The notes under the pieces: model-generated | Told to the model about the DNA's origin: nothing | What the model saw: only the letters and a program-made list of their open reading frames with translations | Database searches by the model: none | Assembly (NCBI GenBank): GCA_035578155.1 | Contig: JAPWDM010000004.1 | Span: forward strand, 32,082,387 to 32,146,386 | DNA: 64,000 nucleotides | Direction: 5' to 3' | Source of the DNA: Brachynemurus nebulosus | Taxonomy: Eukaryota > Arthropoda > Insecta > Neuroptera > Myrmeleontidae | Translations under genes and position numbers: made by a program | In this document: one piece after another, positions 56,835 through 64,000 of the stretch | How positions within the stretch are numbered: position 1 is the stretch's first letter | How the letters are laid out: each line of letters begins with the position of its first letter

Positions 56835-57530
56835 CGACACTTTTTTAAGAGTTAGAGAAATGTTTAAAAGCAATTCTTTAACTCTTTTAGCATGAATAGA
56901 TTTCTCGTAGGCTGAAATCATTTCCGTCATTAATTGGAATAAACATTATATCGTGTAATATGAAATGTCGTTTTACGAGCACTTAGCCGACCACGTAATA
57001 CAGAAAACTAGAGATACTTTCTCGAGCATTAGAGAAATGTTTAAAATCAGTACTTTAATTGTAAATAGAATTATTGTAGCCTGGAATCATTTCCGCCATT
57101 AATTGGAATAACATTAGGTCGTGTAATATGAAATGTCGTTTTCCGACCATTTGGGCAACAATGTAATGTAGATAAACATCGACACTTTTTTAAGCATTAG
57201 AGAAATATTTAAAAGTAATTATTTAACTCTGAATAGATTTCTTATAGCCTGGAATAATTTCCACCATTAATTAGAATAAGATTATAGGTCGTGTAATATG
57301 AAATGTCCTTTATCGACCACTTAGCCGACCGTATAATCCAAATAAACATCGACACTTTTTTGGGCATTAGAGAAATGCTTAAAAGCAATTCTTTAATTGT
57401 AAATAGAATTCTTGTAGCCTGGAATCATTTTCGCTATTATTTGAAATAATATTAGATCGGGTAATATGAAATGTCGTTTTCCGACGACTTAGTCGAGAAT
57501 ATAACTCAGATAAATATCGACACTCAAGTC
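56835..57530. repeat. ~170-bp tandem array, four units
   Basis: Each unit has TAGAGAAATGTTTAAAA, AATAGATTTCTYRTAG or AATAGAATTCTTGTAG, TGGAATCATTTCCGCCATTA, CGTGTAATATGAAATGTCGT and ATCGACACTTTTTT. TAGAGAAA starts at 56853, 57030, 57198 and 57368, giving periods of 177, 168 and 170. Units differ by roughly 15-20 percent by eye. Unrelated to the 120-bp HINE array. Confidence 0.85.
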
Positions 57531-58257
57531 CGGATCACCGCATAGATTAATGAAATAAATGGCTAGGGGCCGGTTTTTTGAAGGGTCCGATCAAACCATG
57601 TATTTTAAATATTTGAAGACATGAGTGGATGAATGTGTTATGTAACATTTTTATTAATTTTACAATAGAAGCGTTTAAAAGTTTTTATTTACATATACTT
57701 CCTATGCAGTAGCACATGTTTATTATTTAATTTCTACAAAAATATTGGACCTAATGAAATCAAATTTGAATATATCATACTTCAGCATAGAATATTTCAA
57801 AATTTGACAAAAAATGAATTTTTGAAAAAATCTTACATAACACCTTCACTGTAGCTAGTACCCTTTTCAATAAATTTAAAGAAAACCAAAATATTTTATT
57901 TTTTTAAATGCAAACATCAATCAGTGTTCTTGATACTTACAAAAAATTGCAACTCTTAATGTTAAAACTGTCTTAAGAAGTGTTACTCCTTTTTTGATGA
58001 CGTCAAAAATGTGTATGCTCTTTAAATGAGACGCTCTGAGTAAGAGTAAGCAGTATCTATGCAGTAAAACTGGTATTAACTTTTACTAGATTACTGCAAT
58101 ATTAATTATTAAATAACAAAATTTTCTTCTTTTTTAGTCGAATTTTCTCCGAAAAATTAGACTTATACAGTCTATACGATAAGAGCTGCGAGAGGCGAGA
58201 GTAGGGGCGCTATCCGTTATCGGAACGTAGAACACGAATATGTAGAAAATAAAAATG

Positions 58258-58323
<66 letters not shown>

Positions 58324-58619
58324 CCGCCACCTTTTAATTTGTGTAGGGCCCCCCTATGGAAGTTAAGAGATGAAATTTGGTAAATGGGGCTCATTTTCGA
58401 GGCACCTCATACTATCAAAGTGGGGTCAAATTTTGGGCAAATTTTTTTTCAGACCCGACCTTTAAGGGGGTGGTGGGGGGCGGAAAAGCAATAAAACTTT
58501 TCCAAACCGGTTTTAAATAATGTTTCGGTCAATTATCTACAACATATCAAATATTCAGCTTCCTAGGATGATATGGTGGGAGTAGAAGGGATAAAACGAT
58601 TTTCGCTGGATCTAACAGG
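57531..58619. other. No gene; (TA)n at 58262-58320
   Basis: AT-rich to 58260, then (TA)~30, then a less AT-rich stretch (58321-58620) with many C- or G-runs (GGGCCCCCCTATGG, GGGGGTGGTGGGGGGCGG). The minus frame at 58134-58394 is carried by the microsatellite. Confidence 0.5.
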
Positions 58620-59230
58620 CCCCCAGCCCCCCAGAATTAACGCAGAGGGTTGAAATTTGGTGTGTTGATAAAGTTCGTACCTAGGTTGTGCTTTTTGGAG
58701 GTTTTAATATTTTACCCCCACCCCCCTCATTTTTAAGCTACAATTTCATGCATTTTCGACGTTTTCGAAGTTTGTACCACTCGCACAGGTCACCCGAATA
58801 AACCTAGAGGGCTGAACTTTTGTATTCGGATTGAGTTAGTATCAAGGGGGTGCCTTTTGGGGGTCTCGACTTTTAACCCCTACCCCCACCATTTTTATAC
58901 CCAAAAGAACATGATTTTTCTTGTTTTTTAACAGTTTCGTTCGGGTCAAAATCTCCCCAAATAAACCTAGAGGGCTGAAATTTGGTGTACAGCTTAAGCT
59001 AATAGCCAGACACTGTTTTTTGGAGGTTTCAACTTTTAACCCTTACCCCCACGATTTTTACGCCAATATTTCCTTAATTTTTTTGCTTGTTTTCTAACAC
59101 GTCTAGAGACTCCATAAGGAAACCTAGAGGGCTGAAATTTTGTACGTGTATTCAGTTAGTATCCAGCTAGTACCTTGTAGGGAGTCCACATCACTTTTCC
59201 CCCCACTTCTCCCATTTTTACATCGGAATT
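58620..59230. repeat. ~160-bp tandem array, four units
   Basis: AACCTAGAGGGCTGAAATTT or close variants occur at about 58645 (GCAGAGGGTTGAAATTT), 58803, 58963 and 59121. Each is followed by TTAGTA, GCCTTTTGGGGG or TTTTTTGGAGG, CTTTTAACCCCTACCCCCAC and an ATTTTT-rich end. Period 158-163. Confidence 0.8.
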
Positions 59231-60750
59231 GAATGCTATTGTTAAATGTGTTTTAAAAGCATTATGTTTATTCTAAATACAAGTAGGCGAATAGTAATTT
59301 TAAAAAATTTAAAAAAAAGTGAACTTACTTTTATGACAAATGAAATACATACATATTAAGTAATTTAAAAATGTTATTAAAGTCACTGTTTATTTATAAA
59401 TTAGGAATTTTGGATTTTTAGTATTTATAAAATAGAAATTTTGGATTTTTTTGGAAAGAAAAAATATCTTTATAAAGGCCTTCCAGTTTACTATTTAAGG
59501 TCCTTTTTTAATATTTAAAACTAAAACATAAAGGCAATTAGTGGATAAACATGGGCAGGAATGTCCTCGTACGAATTGTGTTGGTTTTTTTTCTGCTACC
59601 TGTTTTCGGCACAAAATTGAAATTTACTGAGATACAGCCCTTAAATACTTAAAACCTTTTTTTAAAGCCTCGATCAGCCGAACACTCATCACCAGTTTTG
59701 AAACCAACAAAATGACAATTCGGTTGTAGACTTTCAATCACATTTCGCTTGTAGACATTCAATACCGAAGATGAAGGGGAAAATTCGACTACCGTGATGG
59801 GGCCCCGCTGCTCACGGCGTTTTTTTTTTTAATAAAAAAAAGAAATACTTTGAAAAATCCACTTGCATCTTACGAATTTACATTATTCAGTCGTATCTTA
59901 ATTTTTATTGACGCCGCTGTATAGGAAAGCTGTTATAGCCCATCTTTTAAGAAAGTAATCATAATCGTTCATTATTAATTATTTTAAATATAATGAGTGC
60001 TATACCGGTTTAATAGTAATGTGTATGCATGTGTGTTATAGCTAATGTTGACCTCTGTACTGTCTAGTTTAGACTATAAATTTTCTAGATATTAAAATTT
60101 TAGAAGATGAAAAATGTGTTGCTGTCCCAGTTAGTTACTTTGATAAAATTTTGATTTTTTTATTTTTAAAAAACTAGATCTCGATATTGACTTTTTATCA
60201 CTCCAATCCTCAGAAAGGGGAATAAAAAAGTACTTTTAATAATTTTATCTTAAGAACACTTTCCCTAATCATTTTGAAATTTTGTATACGTTTTTAAGCC
60301 TTCCTGCTATGCAAAACTTCAGATTTTTAGCCTCACTTATCATTTAAATATAACAAAAATACTCTATTTTCCATAAGAGTACATGTATTTTGTCATATAT
60401 TATAATGAACTTTTCTCCAAGATGTGGTACCTTAATCAACATGAAACTTCAAGAAAATTTCTTTATTCTAAATTCTATCCGATTTTGTTGGTTTCTAATG
60501 TTTTTTATCACTTTGATTTTAGGGACTCTAAGATTTTAATAAATATTCAGATATATGCTTACAAATTTTGGAAAAAATAAAAAAACTACTCATGATGGAA
60601 AGCTAAAAAAAAAGCTTAGAAAATTACTAGCTTAGAAATACTCGGATATTCGACGCTGGGTGTCATTAGGGTTGACGAGAGGATCTAAAAGTTGAGTTTT
60701 CGCACTACCAAAATGTATGTATGCTCGGTGTGTGTCGTGACACGACGACA

Positions 60751-60786
<36 letters not shown>

Positions 60787-60954
60787 AAAGATAGTATCAA
60801 ACATGGGAATCGTGGATTTGGCAGAAATTATGTTTTTGGCAGGATATATGTTGTAGAGTAGGTGTCCCTGAATACTGTAGTAAAAATAATTTAGGCCAGT
60901 GCGCCTTCGTTTAAAAATTAAATGCACGAAAAGTTTCGAATAACATATCATGTT

Positions 60955-60958
<4 letters not shown>
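59231..60958. other. No gene seen; T(30) run at 60753-60782
   Basis: AT-rich. GTGTGTCGTGACACGACGAC (60730-60749) directly precedes a 30-T run. CATTCAATACC/CTTTCAATCAC words with TTCGGTTGTAGAC and TTCGCTTGTAGAC are repeated at 59720-59765. The frame at 60383-60580 has no domain. Confidence 0.45.
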
Positions 60959-61028
<70 letters not shown>

Positions 61029-61520
61029 GTATCTAGTGGCAACGCAATAACTCTCAAACAAAATATATTCTCTTTATGAAGTTAAGGGAAAATATTGGGA
61101 AACCCAAACTCTTTGATGAGTTCTTCATGCAAAAACGGCTGATGTCTAGAACATGGTTTTTTGGCATTAGTTGTCAAAAAAGATAAGTTTTTTGTAAAAA
61201 TTTGCTACAGTCTAAAAATTTTCCAAATCTTTTTTACAAAATTGTAAAGAGTGAGAATAATCACATAAGACGGGTTTTGAGCCATGACTCTATGTAAACT
61301 AGTTTTCGAGAAAAATCATTTAAAAAAAAAACTGCTTTTAGGTTTATACAGGATGTAATAAAATTAAGTCTCGAAATCCTGGTAGGTAGGTAATAAATCT
61401 CATTGTACAAATTAAGTTTTGATAGACTGACAGTAATAGTGTACCGATGAAGTTTTACTTCAAAAACTTTTGACTCCTGAAAAGGGAAGTTCGCCATGTT
61501 ACGCAGGATACTGCTACAAA
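60959..61520 (+). mobile_element. HINE-like repeat family, copy 6 (3' half)
   Basis: (TA)n (60959-61024) is followed by ATTTATGTATCTAGTGG, CGCAATAACTCTCAAACAAA and GGCTGATGTCTAGAACATGG. The 3' end is GAAGTTCGCCATGTTACGCA, with a decayed hairpin (ACGCAGGATACTGCTACA). The 5' blocks before the microsatellite are missing. The most diverged copy. Confidence 0.6.
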
Positions 61521-63021
61521 GATTTATTTGCAGTTAGAATAAGTTAAGAAATCGTTCATCCTATTCTTATTTCAAACGTAACATTAATGAAATATTAGAG
61601 TGTGTGCAAATTTTTTTTTTTTAAATTGGATAAAAAACGCAATTTTATTCAAACATGTTAAGAATATAAGGAAGCTATGTGTCACACTCGTTGGCGGTAT
61701 AATAGTTGGATAGATTTTTGTGAGATCGAACCTCTCTACCAGCGAGTGACGGGACACGAAACAACCCTGACATATGATATGAAAGTTTGGTTTTTATAAT
61801 TTGATGATGCATCTATTTTTATTTTTTGAACAAGGACGCACGAAGCGGAGATAAGCGGAGATGATTCCATCTTATACCAAACCAACATCAATTTTTGTTT
61901 TCATGAAACTTGGGTTTTTACCATCTAAACTGGTGCCTGTTCGTTTCAATGGAAATGATCAACTAGGTGCCCAGGTGTTAATAGATATTGACCACTGTGT
62001 ACCAGTTACAGTAAACATTATAAATGTAGTTGTTACCCAAAATAAAACCTTTTTATTATTGTATTCTGCTTGACGGTGTCGAAAGTTGAATTTGTATTGT
62101 TATAATTTTGTTAATTGGTGAAAATTCAGTGAAAATATTCTCATATGGTTTTGCCTGTTTATAACTGGAAAATGATTGAAGTTTGTGATAAATTGCAAAT
62201 AATAAATAAATAATAATAAATAAATTTAATTAAAAGTAAGTTTTAAATTGTGTTTATGTTCATATGGATGATAAATTTCGACAAAAATTACTCTAAAAAT
62301 TCAATATATTTATCTAAATTAATGGAAGCGAATATGTAGCAACCAGACCAACTGTCCGAAATTTCCATTCTACTACATTTTATTATTAGATATTACTTAC
62401 AATATTATTAGTAATGTGTGAATGTGTTGTATAGTTAAGAATTTTACAATATCTTTGATAATTTAAAAACCGTGGGTCGGTAAAATTATTAATTCGTTCA
62501 CAATTTAACCTATTTTGATCTTTTGTATAAATTTTTGACTAGTTATATTTAGAAAATTTGTTTATGATTCAGATCGAAGATTTTTATCAGTTGATTTCAT
62601 TAAAACTGTTAAATATTACTAAATTAATTCGTCTTCATTATATTCAAAGGCTAAAGGCGGATAGGTAAGCATAGGTAAAATGTCTCCGCACAAATTATGT
62701 AGTTTTACTTTCTTTTTCTTTTTTGGTGACTCCTATCGATATAAAATTAAAATTTAATAAGTATTTTTTGAAAATTAAAAGCCGGCTATTTGTTTTTTTT
62801 CGAAAACTATGCAAGACATTTTTATAAGCATGTTCGGATTTCCGATCGACTGACTAACCGGAAGTCTATACCTACCTTAAAAAAATATTTTCTAACAACT
62901 AATTTTTTTCTAGCTATGATGCACCCGGACAAAAATTCTGAAAAAATTATATGTTGTATGGATCATATGTAGTAAATAGCCTGCAAAAAAATTTTCGATA
63001 ATTGTACCACAGTTACAAGTT
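61521..63021. other. No gene supported
   Basis: AT-rich. A plus frame at 61861-62073 starts with ATG and includes KLVPVRFNGNDQLGAQVL, with slightly balanced composition, but I recognise no domain or splice context. The rest has no features. Confidence 0.4.
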
Positions 63022-63029
63022 TTGTTGAA

Positions 63030-63259
63030 CAGGGCTGGACCTACAATTATTATGGGAGGGGCAAACTTTGTCGTTGGCGCCCTCTCCGAGAAAAATGACT
63101 AATTCAAAATTTTGACGCACCAGTATTTTAACTTCTTCCCTCCTGAAAAAAACATGTGACGAACCCAACAAAAAAACATTCAATTTCAACATTTTGACGC
63201 CCTCTAAAACCTGCAGGGGGACACCTGTCTCCGCTGCTCCCCCCCTAGATTCGGCCCTG
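63030..63259. mobile_element. 230-bp hAT MITE (CAGGGCTGGA ends)
   Basis: CAGGGCTGGACCTA at 63030 faces TAGATTCGGCCCTG ending at 63259. Flanks TTGTTGAA (63022-63029) and TTGTTGAG (63260-63267) agree at seven of eight positions. The interior is C-rich on its right (CCGCTGCTCCCCCCC) and has no coding sequence. Confidence 0.8.
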
Positions 63260-63428
63260 TTGTTGAGGTTATAGCTAATTTTTTTTTTTTGAAATTGATA
63301 ATTTTTTCTGAGATACAGTATAAAAGATACAGTACCTGAAACATAAAAATTTCAACCAAATTCGTTAAGTCATTCGAAAGTTATAAATTTTTAAGTGCTG
63401 AAACTTAATAAATTTCAATCTTATATAT

Positions 63429-64000
63429 CAGGGGTGGCCACTACCTTTACCTTTGGGAGCCGCAATCCCATGAAGCTGATTCGGAGAGAGCCACCCCATT
63501 CTTAGATTGGTGGTTCACACAATAAATACACGTTTTACATTTTTATGAAACTAAGTATATTTATGATATAAGAATGAAAAATGTAATTATAATATGTAAA
63601 CATACTTTTTTTTTTAGCTAGTACATGCATCATACCTAGGTACCTAAAACTTAATTTTGAGATGTACTTTTTCTTGTGTTCATTTTGGCCGTGAGCTGTT
63701 TGAAATCTGGCTCATAACTGGTGAGCGCAATTTGCACGAGTTCAGTTAAGTGTTCATCAGCTAGTTCAGATCGATACTTGGATTTAATAAACTTCATTGT
63801 TGAATACAAAGACTCACAGGAATAAGTAGTTCCAAAAATTGAAATCAGTCTCTTAGAACATTCTTTTGCTAGTGGATATTTCTCTGCTGGAACGTTTTTC
63901 CAAAATTCAACAGTGGAACCGCTAATTTTTTTCAGTCCTTTCAACGCTTCGTCTTCTTGCAGTTCAAGTATTTCTAACTCTACTGCTGCTACATCCTTTG
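63429..64000 (-). mobile_element. hAT element, 3' end (continues past the window)
   Basis: CAGGGGTGGCCACTACCTTT at 63429 is a hAT-type terminus (CAGGGGTGGCCA), with TTATATAT immediately outside (63421-63428) as the probable 8-bp duplication. Going inward, a 220-bp untranslated stretch, with GGGAGCCGCAATCC and GAGAGCCACCCC words, precedes the transposase stop. The other terminus lies beyond position 64000. Confidence 0.8.
63651..64000 (-). CDS. hAT transposase, C-terminal dimerisation region (5' partial)
   Basis: The frame is open from the right edge of the window (ELEILELQEDEALKGLK) to a stop at 63651. It contains EFWKNVPAEKYPLAKECSKR, then IFGTTYSCESLYSTMKFIKS, KYRSELADEHLTELVQIAL and TSYEPDF. 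The order FW-YP-L, S-TTY-CES-FS-MK-IKS-R-L--EHL is the hAT C-terminal dimerisation domain, in the form found in GTF2I-repeat/ZBED-like hAT proteins. This domain assembles the transposase, which works in the nucleus by cutting 8-bp target sites. About 116 codons are inside the window without a stop or frameshift, so this may be a recent or still-coding copy. The conserved RNaseH-like catalytic core should lie to the right. The internal TTG at 63942 is not a real start. Confidence 0.85.
   Translation of the reverse strand, partial: KDVAAVELEILELQEDEALKGLKKISGSTVEFWKNVPAEKYPLAKECSKRLISIFGTTYSCESLYSTMKFIKSKYRSELADEHLTELVQIALTSYEPDFKQLTAKMNTRKSTSQN

Noticed and set aside
61861..62073. 70-codon ORF with balanced composition
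   Set aside because: I could not link it to any family, splice signal or repeat. It stays below the threshold for a gene call.

Overview
This is an AT-rich (roughly three-quarters A+T by eye) eukaryotic window with no bacterial or phage-type gene organisation. Its mobile elements (Tc1/mariner and pogo, piggyBac, hAT, Harbinger-like, a possible Helentron-type family, and very long palindromic foldback elements), its long (TA)n tracts and its spliced-looking coding scraps point to an insect. A sap-feeding hemipteran would fit the style of the repeats, but this is an impression and not a demonstration. No complete host gene is visible. The window reads as intergenic or intronic DNA largely built from layers of transposons.

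Layout. 1-6.0 kb: a tRNA-like SINE head, a 1.9 kb long inverted-repeat element, and a Harbinger-like MITE with a TAA duplication. 6.7-8.6 kb: a hAT-like terminus with coding scraps, then a HINE-like element (copy 2) whose internal (TA)n holds a second palindromic MITE. 9.2-13.1 kb: two copies of a nearly perfect ~1.45-1.5 kb palindrome; the first sits inside a stretch that reads open across the insertion. 14.1-18.1 kb: small TTAA-flanked hairpins, a 2 kb palindromic element and a hAT MITE. 19.2-20.0 kb: a GC-richer island with internal repeats. 20.6-24.9 kb: HINE copy 3, then a three-deep nest (hAT, hAT MITE rich in CAAGAC, 1.7 kb palindrome). 25.3-29.2 kb: two decayed Tc1/mariner relatives and three MITEs. 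30.1-35.6 kb: an element with clustered TTCGCCTGA motifs, a canonical piggyBac deletion derivative and a second TTAA-flanked element. 36.8-37.9 kb: a TIR element carrying a SWIM zinc-finger ORF. 38.7-44.4 kb: a 3.1 kb TA-flanked element, an inverted partial second copy of it, a pogo element inserted in that copy, and a hAT MITE inserted in the pogo coding exon. 44.9-48.8 kb: two further inverted-repeat elements. 49.4-52.4 kb: HINE copy 4, in which a 120-bp internal repeat has expanded to about ten clean units plus degenerate ones. 55-59 kb: a palindromic element with a Cys-rich coding tail and two unrelated 160-170 bp tandem arrays. 61-64 kb: HINE copy 6, a hAT MITE, and the 3' end of a hAT transposase running off the right edge.

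The coding pieces I can name are the hAT C-terminal dimerisation region (63651-64000, minus), the SWIM ORF (37264-37608, plus), a pogo HTH_psq exon (43554-43993, plus, interrupted), a Tc1 DDE core (27070-27520, minus, broken), a piggyBac C-terminal Cys-rich tail (33307-33399, minus) and a mariner-type N-terminal remnant (25650-25850, plus). Possible host exons are weak: 34182-34308 (minus) has an ATG and a strong GTAAGT donor.

The most interesting structures are the HINE-like family with its satellite-forming core, the nested insertions whose target duplications give a relative chronology, and the family of giant palindromes.
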